From Candidatus Krumholzibacteriota bacterium (GTDB lineage: Bacteria > Krumholzibacteriota > Krumholzibacteriia > Krumholzibacteriales > Krumholzibacteriaceae): 37,680 nucleotides of DNA. The notes beneath the pieces are model-generated. The model searched no databases. It was not told the origin of the DNA and worked only from the letters and a program-made list of their open reading frames with translations. Each line of letters starts with the position of its first letter. The stretch's first letter is position 1. A program made the position numbers and the translations under genes. Shown piece by piece: positions 13,510-22,168 of this stretch. The stretch is taken from contig JAFGPI010000210.1 in the NCBI GenBank assembly GCA_016926065.1, forward strand, positions 1 through 37,680. The letters run 5' to 3'.

Positions 13510-15732
13510 TCACCTGCTGGTTATAAGGCTGTCGGTTTGGTCGGCGATTTTAAGCAAATTGCTCACCGCATCCGCTTGCGGTTCCCGCCACCCCACCCCG
13601 GTCACGAAAAGCGGATAATCATCTGATTCGTTGCTGATGGCCCGGGCCACCTTACCGCTCAAGGATATCGTTTCATCCCCCAGCACCGTGGCCACGGTGA
13701 TCTCGTCGTCCACCGCGAAGGAATGCTGGGAGGCCAACAGGAATCCGCTGGAGGAAATATCTTTTATTACTCCGAAGGACGAGGATCCATCCGGCTCCGG
13801 AATGATGACCGGGAAATAGGCCAGGTTCCGGTTGGCCCGCCTTTTGTATTCCCGGGGTTTTTGGAAGGTTTTCTCCAGATAGGTCTCATAGCGCGTGGAG
13901 TATTCCTGAAGGAACTTCATGACCGCCGATTCGTAGAGATAGCGGGAGAGATCGTCCTGCTGTGCGACGTTGATTTCGGCGAACCGGAAGCCGGAGCGGC
14001 ACAGCTCCTTTTCCCCGGCGCTCACCGTTTCGGAGTGCACCACCTTCCCGGATATGGCGATGATCCGGTTGGGCAGCACGATTTCCAGCCTCAGTTCCTC
14101 ATCTTCCGGGATCGAGCCCACCGAGAGCAGGGACAATCCCTCCTTGGTCAGATTATTGGCCACCGCCAGCAGGGGATCGCCGGTGGCCCGATTTTTCAAG
14201 CCGTAAAGGACGGGAACCGAATCGGGTATGCGGAAATCTTCCCTTCGCTGGAATAATTTCTGCCTGGCGTACTGCACGATGGAAATCCCCAAGCCGGTAT
14301 TGTACAGAGCCCACAGGCTGTTGACCGCGATAATGAATTCATCATTGCGGAGCTGGAAGAGAAGCTGTACCAGAGCCCAGAGGATGGCGATCACGCTGGT
14401 GAGTATCACCAGCACCTGGGGTACCATGAGCCGGTAGGGAGCGGTCGATTTGACCCCCTTGGGGGTCACCTTGAACCTCCGCGCGCGTTTGGGCAGCAGG
14501 AAAACACCGAGCGTTTTCATATAGGTAATGAATTTTCCCATGCTGAATTGCTCCAGCATGAGCACTCCTCCAAAACCTCTTCCCATCTCGTTGAAGGCGA
14601 ATAGGGAGATGGCGTAGTAGGGCACGAAGTGAAGCAGGTAATTGATGTCCAGGGCCCGCATGGGCAGGATCCCGGTAAACAGGGTTATGGGGGGAATGGA
14701 ATAAAAAATCAGCTTCTGGAAACCCTCGAAGGGGTAGATCAGGCTGGACAGATAACAGAGGCGTTGAGGAAGGCTGAGCCCCCGGATGAACAGGGGATTC
14801 TTACGGAAAAATACCTGCCACCCTCCCATGCCCCAGCGTACCCGCTGGATATGAAAAGGTAAAATGGTCTCGGCGGCGATCCCGTAGGCGAGATGCTCAT
14901 GATGGTAGACGGAGGACCAACCGCGGGCGTGTAATTTTATCGAGGTCAGCATATCTTCGGTAACAGATTGATACGCGAATCCCTTGATACTATCCAAGGC
15001 TTTACGGCGGATGAGGGCGCAGCTACCCACGAAATAAGCCGCGTTCCAGCGGTCCCGGCCGGGTTGAATAACGGAATAAAACAGCTTTTGTTCGGCCCAG
15101 ACATATTTCTTCTTATGGTCCACCCGGTGCTGAAAGGAGTCGATATTGTAAAACTCCTGCGGGGCCTGCGCGAATCCCAGCTTCTCATCTTTGAAATAGC
15201 CGATGAGGGCATCGATGAAATTGGGAAGCGGCACGTGATCGGCGTCCAGCACCGCCACGAATTCGGCTTCGGAATGTTCCAGCCCATAGTTCAGGTTTCC
15301 GGCCTTGGCATGCTCGTGAGAGGGCCGGGCCAGATAGACGACATCCAGTTCGGAGCAGAGTGCCCTGACCTCCGGACGATCACCGTCGTCCAGCACCACG
15401 GTGCGGTGTGGATACTTGATATCATTGCATCCCAACAGGGTCTTGCGGAGCACGTTCATTTCCTCATTCTTGGTGGGGACGAAGACATCCACCGTCCGGT
15501 CCCGGAGCGGCTCGGGGGAGGTCCGGGTAACCGGTTTCCAAACCGTAAAATAGAACAGAAAAGTTACCAGTGCTGCAAAGATTTCTGCCCCATAAAGAGC
15601 CCAGGCCAGTATTAACGCGTTGGGATTGAGGGTTTCCGTGACCCTCCAGAAAAGATAGTAGATCGTTACCAATATGGCGATAACGGCGATAATCCGGCGT
15701 AAACTCTCTCCCTTGAGATTTTCAAAATTCAT
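13510..15732 (-). CDS. Cellulose-synthase-like processive glycosyltransferase with two PilZ domains
   Basis: This 740-residue inner-membrane GT2 enzyme has the BcsA layout. Two N-terminal helices (about 14-30, 42-64) precede the catalytic domain with DDGDRPEVR (D115-D116), DADHVP (163-168), TED (258-260) and QRVRW (296-300), the set expected of a processive synthase. Further helices lie at about 320-500. Two PilZ-like domains follow. The first (about 503-605) keeps NNLTKEGLSL but lacks an RxxxR. The second (about 628-730) has RRANR (631-635) and DISSSG (658-663), the cyclic-di-GMP binding signature. The ATG at 15732 has GGAAG upstream; the longer frame to 15777 has no ribosome binding site. 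The polymer is unknown: there is no BcsB or endoglucanase nearby. Confidence 0.88.
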   Translation of the reverse strand: MNFENLKGESLRRIIAVIAILVTIYYLFWRVTETLNPNALILAWALYGAEIFAALVTFLFYFTVWKPVTRTSPEPLRDRTVDVFVPTKNEEMNVLRKTLLGCNDIKYPHRTVVLDDGDRPEVRALCSELDVVYLARPSHEHAKAGNLNYGLEHSEAEFVAVLDADHVPLPNFIDALIGYFKDEKLGFAQAPQEFYNIDSFQHRVDHKKKYVWAEQKLFYSVIQPGRDRWNAAYFVGSCALIRRKALDSIKGFAYQSVTEDMLTSIKLHARGWSSVYHHEHLAYGIAAETILPFHIQRVRWGMGGWQVFFRKNPLFIRGLSLPQRLCYLSSLIYPFEGFQKLIFYSIPPITLFTGILPMRALDINYLLHFVPYYAISLFAFNEMGRGFGGVLMLEQFSMGKFITYMKTLGVFLLPKRARRFKVTPKGVKSTAPYRLMVPQVLVILTSVIAILWALVQLLFQLRNDEFIIAVNSLWALYNTGLGISIVQYARQKLFQRREDFRIPDSVPVLYGLKNRATGDPLLAVANNLTKEGLSLLSVGSIPEDEELRLEIVLPNRIIAISGKVVHSETVSAGEKELCRSGFRFAEINVAQQDDLSRYLYESAVMKFLQEYSTRYETYLEKTFQKPREYKRRANRNLAYFPVIIPEPDGSSSFGVIKDISSSGFLLASQHSFAVDDEITVATVLGDETISLSGKVARAISNESDDYPLFVTGVGWREPQADAVSNLLKIADQTDSLITSR

Positions 15733-15777
15733 CTTGGACTTCCATTCTTTAATAACGGTAACAACTTGCTGCACCAT

Positions 15778-16018
15778 ACAAAAATTAGAAGTGAACCATT
15801 TTCAGGTTTCATGCAAATATTGTGCTCATAACATATTCCAGGTATCGGATTTTGGGGATTTCTCTTTATCTACATATTTATACTTGGAAATTATTTATCT
15901 CTATTGTCGAGGGGAAATCCGGGGAGCCCGCTCTCTCCAACGCTTCCTTGGCCCGGGTGGGGATCGCCCGGCGGATCGACCGAACCTCAGGGCGGGGAAG
16001 GTAAGTGCCTCTTACAGC
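15778..16018. other. AT-rich spacer before the glycosyltransferase operon
   Basis: This 241-base gap separates the MFS gene end from the glycosyltransferase start, both on the minus strand. Positions about 15780-15905 are clearly AT-rich and presumably hold the glycosyltransferase promoter, but I could not settle on one -35/-10 pair. No gene or clear terminator is seen. Confidence 0.45.
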
Positions 16019-17326
16019 TTATCTTATCAACGCCTTCAACTCCCTTTTGCCCTTTTCCTCATCCACGAAGTAAAAGAGGATCCCGCCGGATATAAAAAGC
16101 AGCGCCACCGAGGTGATACTGGCCCGGGTGGCGATGCCGCTGCCATACCCCATGGACCTGACCAGCAGACCGAATCCTCCGATAAGCACCGGACCGATTA
16201 CCGCGGCGAACTTGCCGACCATATTATAAAATCCGAAGTATTCGGCGGATCTTTCCGCCGGAATTATTCCGGCGTAGAAGGACCGGCTCAGGGCTTGGAT
16301 ACCGCCCTGCACCAATCCGATTATACCCGCCATCAGGTAGAACTCGAACCGATGGTGCATGAATGCGGCCCACAGCGAGACGGAGAGATAGATCGCCAGG
16401 GAGATGAAAATCGCTCTCCGGGCGCCGATCCTATTGCCTAGAAATCCGAATCCCAGGGCCGAGGGAAATCCGACGAACTGGGTTATCAGGAGAGCCAGTA
16501 TCAGATCGTTTCTCCGGAAACCTATGGAAAGGCCGTAATCGACCGCCATGCGCACGATGGTGTCCACTCCGTCGATATAACACCAGTAGGCCAGCAGAAA
16601 GAGGAATATGGTTTTCAGGCGGCGCACCTCGTGAAAGGTGTGCCTTAACTCCATCCATCCCGCCTTGATCATATCCCTCCCGTATTTCGCCCCTCCTCCC
16701 TTCGGCTCCCGGACGAATAATATCAAGGGCAGGGAGAAGAGCGCCCACCAGAGGGCTACGGAAACGAAGGAGAATTTTACCGCCGAGCCGGCATCGGCGA
16801 ATCCGAACCGGTCCGGACTGAGGGTCATCCACACGTTGAGGGCGAATAGTATCCCTCCTCCCAAATAACCGAGGGCGTATCCCAGGGAAGAGACGGAATG
16901 CATTTGTTTGTCCCCGGCCACGGTGACCAGCAAGGCGTCATAAAAAATGTTGCCTCCGGCGAATCCGAGGGAGGCGAGAATATATAGCGCCAGAGCGGTA
17001 AACCATTCTCCCCCCGACACCAGGTACAGACAGAAGGTCATCAGCGATCCCAGAAAGGCAAAGGAGAGGAGAAACTTTTTTTTCGCCTTACCCTGATCCG
17101 CCGCGGCTCCCAGGATAGGGGCCAGCAAGGCCATGGTTATCCCCACTATCGAATTGCCCAATCCCAACCGGGCGGTGCTCACCGTGGTGTCCACGCCCGC
17201 GCTCCAATATTGGTTGAAAAAAACCGGAAAAAATCCGGCCATTACGGTGGTGGCGAAGGCGGAGTTGGCCCAATCGTACAAGGCCCAGCCCCAAATCATC
17301 CTGTTTTCTTTCCCGGTCCCGCTCAT
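16019..17326 (-). CDS. UMF1/Atg22-like major facilitator superfamily transporter
   Basis: This 435-residue protein has about 12 membrane helices and the UMF1 opening MIWGWALYDWANSAFATTVMAGFFPVFFNQYW, which sets this MFS family apart. Later signatures include LLAPILGAAADQGKAKKKFL (the loop 2-3 motif) and GFYNMVGKFAAVIGPVLIG. Bacterial members are widespread but their substrates are mostly unknown; the yeast relative Atg22 exports amino acids from the vacuole. The ATG at 17326 has CGGAGA upstream. It is monocistronic by position, divergent from the sulfur and HdrA cluster and followed by an AT-rich spacer. Confidence 0.88.
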   Translation of the reverse strand: MSGTGKENRMIWGWALYDWANSAFATTVMAGFFPVFFNQYWSAGVDTTVSTARLGLGNSIVGITMALLAPILGAAADQGKAKKKFLLSFAFLGSLMTFCLYLVSGGEWFTALALYILASLGFAGGNIFYDALLVTVAGDKQMHSVSSLGYALGYLGGGILFALNVWMTLSPDRFGFADAGSAVKFSFVSVALWWALFSLPLILFVREPKGGGAKYGRDMIKAGWMELRHTFHEVRRLKTIFLFLLAYWCYIDGVDTIVRMAVDYGLSIGFRRNDLILALLITQFVGFPSALGFGFLGNRIGARRAIFISLAIYLSVSLWAAFMHHRFEFYLMAGIIGLVQGGIQALSRSFYAGIIPAERSAEYFGFYNMVGKFAAVIGPVLIGGFGLLVRSMGYGSGIATRASITSVALLFISGGILFYFVDEEKGKRELKALIR

Positions 17327-17707
17327 GGTGGTCTCCGCGTGGTATGGTCGAGTACCGCTCTCTTTAACTTGCTCCGGTTAATGGAAAAGATAGTAATATG
17401 AAATTTGCCGTTAATTCAAACTGATATTTCCCGGATAGTGACGCCGGACCGGGTAACGGTCGCCGGGAAGGAGAACCGACGGGGAGGGATCGGGAATCGG
17501 CCGAGGAGGCTTGGCCACTCCCGCGTGGGAAAGGGCCCGATTATATTCATCCCCCCTTTCCCGGAAACGGCGCGTCTTCACCCGCGGGGGGAAGGTCCTG
17601 CCGGATTACCGGGGAAGAATGTTATTGCGGATTTATAATGGATATGATAGTTGTTTAAAGCTTGGTATTCGTTTTGGGATTTTCCAGTTCAGCGAAGGAT
17701 GGCGAAC
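17327..17707. other. Divergent intergenic region between the MFS gene and the DsrE/HdrA cluster
   Basis: This 381-base region must hold the promoter of the sulfur cluster. A perfect TATAAT is at 17634-17639, 69 bases before the DsrE-like start, but no good -35 stands 16-18 bases upstream, so it may depend on an activator. A sigma-54-like match at about 17511-17525 has the right GG spacing but GT in place of GC and a poor context, and I do not accept it. No small gene with a ribosome binding site is seen. Confidence 0.45.
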
Positions 17708-18124
17708 ATGGAAAAGAAAATGTGCATGGGTCTTTTTTCCGGAAGTATCGATAGGTTGACCGCGGCGGGCGTTATCCTCAGCGGTGCGGCGGCTCACGAC
17801 ATGGAGGTCGATGTCTTCGTGCTCCTGATGGGGGCCCGGTCTTTCATGAAAGTGAACGCCGACAATATCGATTCCCTTTCCGAATCTCCACAGCTCAAGG
17901 AAGAATTTTTGGATTCGCTGAAAAAATTGAACGTGAAACCGTGGCAGGAATTTTTTAAGGAGGCAAAGGAGCTTACTAAGGTCAGGATTCACATCTGCGG
18001 GTTGGCCGGCAAGATCTGGGGCGGGGAGAAACTGGAGGATTTCATAGGCCTGGCCGATGACATCTGCGGTATAGCCGAATACATCACCGCCGCCCAAGAG
18101 GCGGATTTGCATTTGTTCATTTAG
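17708..18124 (+). CDS. DsrE-family small sulfur-relay-like protein
   Basis: This 138-residue soluble protein has the DsrE/DsrF-like layout. A first strand and glycine turn (MCMGLFSGSIDRLTAAGVILSGAAAHDMEVDVFVLLMGARSFM) is followed by a helical region and then VRIHICGLAGKIWG, where the cysteine is at the usual sulfur-carrying position. A second cysteine is in DDICGIAEYI. DsrE proteins accept and pass on persulfide sulfur, often with TusA, which is the next gene. It lacks the membrane helices of DsrE2. The ATG at 17708 is preferred: GAAGG lies about ten bases before it, while the ATG at 17699 is too close. It is the first gene of the HdrA cluster. Confidence 0.75.
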   Translation: MEKKMCMGLFSGSIDRLTAAGVILSGAAAHDMEVDVFVLLMGARSFMKVNADNIDSLSESPQLKEEFLDSLKKLNVKPWQEFFKEAKELTKVRIHICGLAGKIWGGEKLEDFIGLADDICGIAEYITAAQEADLHLFI

Positions 18125-18220
18125 TTCCGGGATTCCCCCTGTCCGGAACAGGGTAGTGTGGAGTAGCGGAAATGAAGCCTCTGAACGGACCGATCCTTTG
18201 AACCGGAAGGGATGATCAGC

Positions 18221-18466
18221 ATGGAAGATTTGAATAACTTGAAGATCGCCGAGACGGTGGATGCCCGGGGTACTGCCTGTCCGGGGCCTCTGCTGGTAGC
18301 CAAAAAGAGCATAGTGAACATCCAGTCGGGAGAGATCATGGAAGTCTTATCCTCCGACGAGGGTACCAAGAGGGACATACCCAAGTGGGCCGAAAAGAAG
18401 GGACATCAATTCCTGGGTTTCGTGGACGATAGCGGGTACTTCAAGATCTACATTAAGAAAAAATAA
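18221..18466 (+). CDS. TusA/SirA-family sulfur carrier protein
   Basis: This 81-residue protein has the TusA fold signature DARGTACPGPLLVAKKS, with the sulfur-carrying Cys20 in the CPxP motif, then a typical second half (EVLSSDEGTKRDIPKWAEKKGHQFLGF). TusA-like proteins carry a persulfide between sulfurtransferases and oxidoreductases. In sulfur oxidisers with sHdr clusters, TusA and DsrE proteins deliver sulfur to the Hdr-like complex. The ATG at 18221 lies about ten bases after GGAAGGG; the ATG at 18212 touches that site and is unlikely. Its place between a DsrE-like gene and an MvhD/HdrA set suggests the same kind of delivery role here. Confidence 0.9.
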   Translation: MEDLNNLKIAETVDARGTACPGPLLVAKKSIVNIQSGEIMEVLSSDEGTKRDIPKWAEKKGHQFLGFVDDSGYFKIYIKKK

Positions 18467-18468
18467 GC

Positions 18469-18909
18469 ATGACGGATATGCATGACAGGCAAGGGCAGGG
18501 TCCTCCCCGGATTCTGGTATTTTCCACCGATAAGATCTCCGATCCGGCGATTGATCTGGCCGGATTGCTGAAGTTACATTATCCCCCCACCATCTACACC
18601 GTGATCGTGCCTTGTTCCAGTGGGGTCAAGCCGCGCTGGATAATGCACGCCTTAGCCCGGGGTTTTGACGGAGTATTTATCGCGGCGGACGGAACGGACT
18701 GCCCCTACAGCCCCGCTTGCACCGAGCACACGGGGAAAGTGGTCGGCCGGACGCACGAGATCATGAAAAACCATAACATAAATCCTTCCCGATTGCGAAT
18801 GGCCGCTATCTGCTCGGTGTGTTCCGAGGCTTTCGTAAGGCAGATGAAAAAATTTCACGCCGATCTGGCGGAGATGCAAAATAAAACCGGAGAAGAAAAT
18901 CAGGAATGA
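18469..18909 (+). CDS. MvhD/FlpD-like [2Fe-2S] electron-transfer protein
   Basis: This 146-residue protein matches the MvhD/FlpD family that links HdrA to hydrogenase or formate dehydrogenase. The motif CSSGVKPRWIMHALARGFDGVFIAA is diagnostic. Five cysteines are present (C49, C78, C84, C115, C118), about the number that binds the [2Fe-2S] cluster, but the usual GCHxGDCHY segment is changed to TDCPYSPAC. In Desulfovibrio Qmo this domain is fused to the end of QmoB; here it is separate and precedes the HdrA genes. It starts two bases after the TusA stop with a weak ribosome binding site, and its end overlaps the next start by four bases. No hydrogenase or formate dehydrogenase is in the window. 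Confidence 0.82.
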   Translation: MTDMHDRQGQGPPRILVFSTDKISDPAIDLAGLLKLHYPPTIYTVIVPCSSGVKPRWIMHALARGFDGVFIAADGTDCPYSPACTEHTGKVVGRTHEIMKNHNINPSRLRMAAICSVCSEAFVRQMKKFHADLAEMQNKTGEENQE

Positions 18910-20213
18910 AAGAGCAAGAGCGCTCCCCGAAAATGATACACGACGTCCTGGTGATAGGAGGAGGAATAGCGGGCGAGGAAGCATCGCTTAACCTAGCCCA
19001 CATGGGATTCACCGTTCTGCTGGTGGAAAAGGACTACTCCATCGGGGGTAAAATGATTCATCTGAGCAAGGTATTCCCCACTCTTGACTGCTCCGCCTGT
19101 ATTTCCACTCCTAAAATGTCCGAAACCAGCCGGCACCCGAATATCAAGATCATGACCTACAGCGAGGCCCGAGAGATCAAGAAATCTAAGGGATTATTTG
19201 AGGGCAAGATCTTGAAGAAACCGAGATACGTGGATGAAGATTCCTGCACCGGATGCCAGCTTTGCGAAGAGGTATGCCCGGTGGTCGTCCCCGATCAATA
19301 TCAGTACAACCTGGTGGGCCGAAAGGCGGTATATATACCATTCAGCGTGGCGCTTCCCAAGTTGGCCGCCCTGGATATCGATAGTTGTATTAGGTGCGGA
19401 GCCTGTGAAAAAGCCTGTCCCGCCGGCTCCATAGACTTCTCCCAGGAACCGGAGGAAATCCCCTTCCAGGTAAAGGCCATTATTCTAGCCACCGGATACA
19501 ACCTTTTCGACGCCAGAAAAAAAGCAGATTATCACTTCGGACAGTTCAAGAACGTGATCCATGCCATGCAGATGGAAAGGCAACTCGTCCCTACCCGGCC
19601 CTACAATAACGTGTTGCGGCCCGGAGACGGAAGAATTCCGGACAACATCGCCTATGTTCTCTGCACCGGTTCGCGGGATAAATCGGTGGGAAATCCCATT
19701 TGTTCCCAGGTCTGCTGCATGTATTCCATCAAGCAGGCGCAACTGGTAATGGGTGCCCTCCCCATGGCCGATGTCACCATTTATTATATTGATATCAGAT
19801 CATTCGGTAAAGGTTTCGAGGAATTTTACCAGCAGACCGCTTCCATGGGCGTGGAGTTCGTCAAAGGCAAGATCGCCCAAATAGAAGAAAAAGAAAATGG
19901 AAACCTGATCCTGCATTACGAGGATATAGAAAACGGCGGCAAACCGGTAACCGCCGAGCATGACATGGTGGTTCTAGCGGTGGGATTGACAGCCAACAGC
20001 GGTATCACCGCCGAGTTTATCAACCAGGAGATCGCGCTCGACCCATTCGATTATATCAAACCGAAGGATAGAATAGTGAACCCCGCCCTGACCTCGGCGG
20101 AGGGGGTCTTCGCGGCGGGGACCGCGACGGGACCGATGGATATTCCCGACACCATACTGTCGGCGGGGGACGCGTCCGCCGAAGCCGCCAGTTATATCCG
20201 GAGGTTGGAATGA
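18906..20213 (+). CDS. HdrA-like (QmoA-type) FAD and iron-sulfur protein, first copy
   Basis: This 435-residue flavoprotein begins directly with the FAD domain: VLVIGGGIAGEEASLNLAHMG (GxGxxG near 18-23), EKDYSIGGKM and FPTLDCSACISTPKM (C62, C65), the extra HdrA cluster motif. Two ferredoxin-type motifs are inserted in the middle (CTGCQLCEEVCP at 114-124, CIRCGACEKACP at 161-171). The segment VLCTGSRDKSVGNPICSQVCCMYSIKQA is the HdrA hallmark around 252-278. It lacks the N-terminal HdrA domain and the C-terminal ferredoxin domain, so the length fits QmoA. HdrA proteins split or pass electrons from a flavin; QmoA works at the cytoplasmic face with QmoB and QmoC. Starts and stops overlap on both sides (ATGA), so the operon is tightly coupled. 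Confidence 0.9.
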   Translation: MKEQERSPKMIHDVLVIGGGIAGEEASLNLAHMGFTVLLVEKDYSIGGKMIHLSKVFPTLDCSACISTPKMSETSRHPNIKIMTYSEAREIKKSKGLFEGKILKKPRYVDEDSCTGCQLCEEVCPVVVPDQYQYNLVGRKAVYIPFSVALPKLAALDIDSCIRCGACEKACPAGSIDFSQEPEEIPFQVKAIILATGYNLFDARKKADYHFGQFKNVIHAMQMERQLVPTRPYNNVLRPGDGRIPDNIAYVLCTGSRDKSVGNPICSQVCCMYSIKQAQLVMGALPMADVTIYYIDIRSFGKGFEEFYQQTASMGVEFVKGKIAQIEEKENGNLILHYEDIENGGKPVTAEHDMVVLAVGLTANSGITAEFINQEIALDPFDYIKPKDRIVNPALTSAEGVFAAGTATGPMDIPDTILSAGDASAEAASYIRRLE

Positions 20214-22168
20214 AAGAGAAAATCGGAGTGTATATATGCCAATGCGGCTCTAATATATCGGATTACATTGATGTAAATAGGGTGCGGGACCGGATCAAGG
20301 ATTGCCCCGGCGTGGGACTGGCGAAGATCACCATGTTTGCCTGCTCCGATTCCGCCCAGAAAGAGATGATAGAGGATATCCGCGGGGAAAAGCTGGATGG
20401 CTTGGTGGTGGCCTCCTGTTCCCCCAAACTGCACCTTGCCACCTTCAAGAGCGTGGCCCTGAGGGCCGGTTTAAATCCCTATAATTACGTTCAGGTAAAC
20501 ATCAGGGAGCAGGGATCCTGGGCTCATTCCGACCGCCCCGCCGATGCGACCGACAAAGCCATCCGGATGATAGAGGCCGGCATCGCCCGGGTGCATCTAG
20601 CCCGGCCCCTGGAACCGATAAGGATCTCCACCGTTAATTCCGTGGCCGTAATCGGGGCCGGGATCGCCGGGTTGAGGGCGGCCCGGGAGCTGGCCGACAT
20701 GGGAAGCCGGGTGTACCTGATAGAGAAGGATCATTATGTGGGAGGCCGAACCGCGCAATGGACCGATCTACACGACACCGAAAAGAGCGGAGAGGAGATA
20801 ATCTCCGACTTGTACGCGGAAATTGACCGGAGAGAAGATATCACCCTGCTTACCGGCGCCACCGTAAAGGGTATGAGCGGCAGCGTCGGCAACTACGAGA
20901 TGGAAGTCGAGCTCCGTCCCCGCTACATCAGACCGGAGGCGGTGGAGGAGAGATTGGCCGAGATGATGGAAAGATGCCCCGTCTCGGTCGAGGACGATTT
21001 CAACTACGCCTTAACTTCCCGGAAGGCGGTATACGCAAAATACGGCACCGCCCGGCCCCCCGGACCGATGGTAGACAGAGCGGCGCTGGAGAAGGAATCC
21101 GCTTTTCTAGCCGAATATTCCGACTGTATCGATCTGGAACAAAAACCGGAAATCAAAAAATTCAAGATAGGCGCTACCATCCTCAGTACCGGTTTCGATC
21201 CCTACCTCCCCCCGGCTGGGGAGTATGGCTACGGGGAGGTGGAGGGCGTAATCACGCTGCCTCAATTGAAGAGATTGGCCGCCCTGCACGCCGGGGGAAG
21301 CCTGAGCCATAAGGGTAAGAAGATCCAGAACCTGGTCTTCATCTATTGCGTGGGCAGCTGCCAGAGTGAGGGGGAAAACAAGTACTGCTCGCGTTTCTGC
21401 TGCACGGCCGCGTGCGCCACTTCACTGGCGCTAAAGAACAAGCACGCCGTCAGGCAGATCTATCATCTCTACAGACAGGTCAGAACTTACGGAAAATACG
21501 AAGTCCTGTTCGACGAGGCCCTAAACCAGAGGGACATTTTCATCAAATTTGATGAAACCGATCCTCCCCGGGTTGAAGAAAAAGAGGGAAAAGTATACGT
21601 AACGGTGCGGGATCTCCTCACCGACGGTGAAGAATTGGAAATAGAACCCGATCTGGTGGTACTGATAACGGGAATGGTACCCTCCTCCGGTAGAGCCCGG
21701 GTGGCCGAGGTATTCAAAGCTCCTTTGGGGAGGGATAGCTTTTTCAATGAAGTCCATCCCAAGCTGCGCCCGGTGGAGACCGTCATCGACGGAGTTTTTA
21801 TTTCCGGAGCCTGTCAGGGGCCGAAGAATATTTCCGAATCGGTGCAATCGGCTCTTTCCGCCGCTTCCAAGGCGAATGCAATGGTGAGCCGGGGAGAGAT
21901 GGAATTAGAGCCTACCCTGGCGGAGGTGAACCCGGAAATTTGCCTCTGGTGCGGGGAATGCGAATCGGTTTGCCCTTTCGATTCCGTCCAGAAGGTGGTC
22001 CGGGAAGATAAAGAGGTAGCCCGGATAAACCAAGCCACCTGCAAGGGATGCGGGATCTGCACTCCGGTTTGCCCCCGGGACGCCATCGATCTCATCGGAT
22101 ACGGAAATGCCGAGATGGAGAGCATGATAGACGCGTTGATCAAAAGAGGGGAAGACCATGCCGGATAG
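20210..22168 (+). CDS. HdrA-like (QmoB/HdrA-type) flavoprotein, second copy, with C-terminal 2x[4Fe-4S]
   Basis: This 652-residue protein has the full HdrA length. An N-terminal domain (about 1-135, KIGVYICQCGSNISDYIDV) is followed by the FAD domain with VAVIGAGIAGLRAARELADMG (145-165), EKDHYVGGRTAQ, the hallmark IYCVGSC plus YCSRFCCTAAC (379-402) and the late segment GVFISGACQGPKNISESVQSALSAA. Two C-terminal [4Fe-4S] motifs follow (CLWCGECESVCP at 578-589, CKGCGICTPVCP at 611-622). The DCSxC motif and the mid-domain ferredoxin insert found in the first copy are absent, so the two copies keep complementary clusters. GGAGGTTGG precedes the start, which overlaps the previous stop. The MvhD domain fused here in QmoB is encoded separately at 18469. 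Confidence 0.92.
   Translation: MKEKIGVYICQCGSNISDYIDVNRVRDRIKDCPGVGLAKITMFACSDSAQKEMIEDIRGEKLDGLVVASCSPKLHLATFKSVALRAGLNPYNYVQVNIREQGSWAHSDRPADATDKAIRMIEAGIARVHLARPLEPIRISTVNSVAVIGAGIAGLRAARELADMGSRVYLIEKDHYVGGRTAQWTDLHDTEKSGEEIISDLYAEIDRREDITLLTGATVKGMSGSVGNYEMEVELRPRYIRPEAVEERLAEMMERCPVSVEDDFNYALTSRKAVYAKYGTARPPGPMVDRAALEKESAFLAEYSDCIDLEQKPEIKKFKIGATILSTGFDPYLPPAGEYGYGEVEGVITLPQLKRLAALHAGGSLSHKGKKIQNLVFIYCVGSCQSEGENKYCSRFCCTAACATSLALKNKHAVRQIYHLYRQVRTYGKYEVLFDEALNQRDIFIKFDETDPPRVEEKEGKVYVTVRDLLTDGEELEIEPDLVVLITGMVPSSGRARVAEVFKAPLGRDSFFNEVHPKLRPVETVIDGVFISGACQGPKNISESVQSALSAASKANAMVSRGEMELEPTLAEVNPEICLWCGECESVCPFDSVQKVVREDKEVARINQATCKGCGICTPVCPRDAIDLIGYGNAEMESMIDALIKRGEDHAG

Noticed and set aside
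17511-17525. Sigma-54-like match before the DsrE/HdrA cluster
   Set aside because: GG spacing is right, but the -12 doublet is GT and the surrounding words do not match; a single such match in GC-rich DNA is expected by chance.
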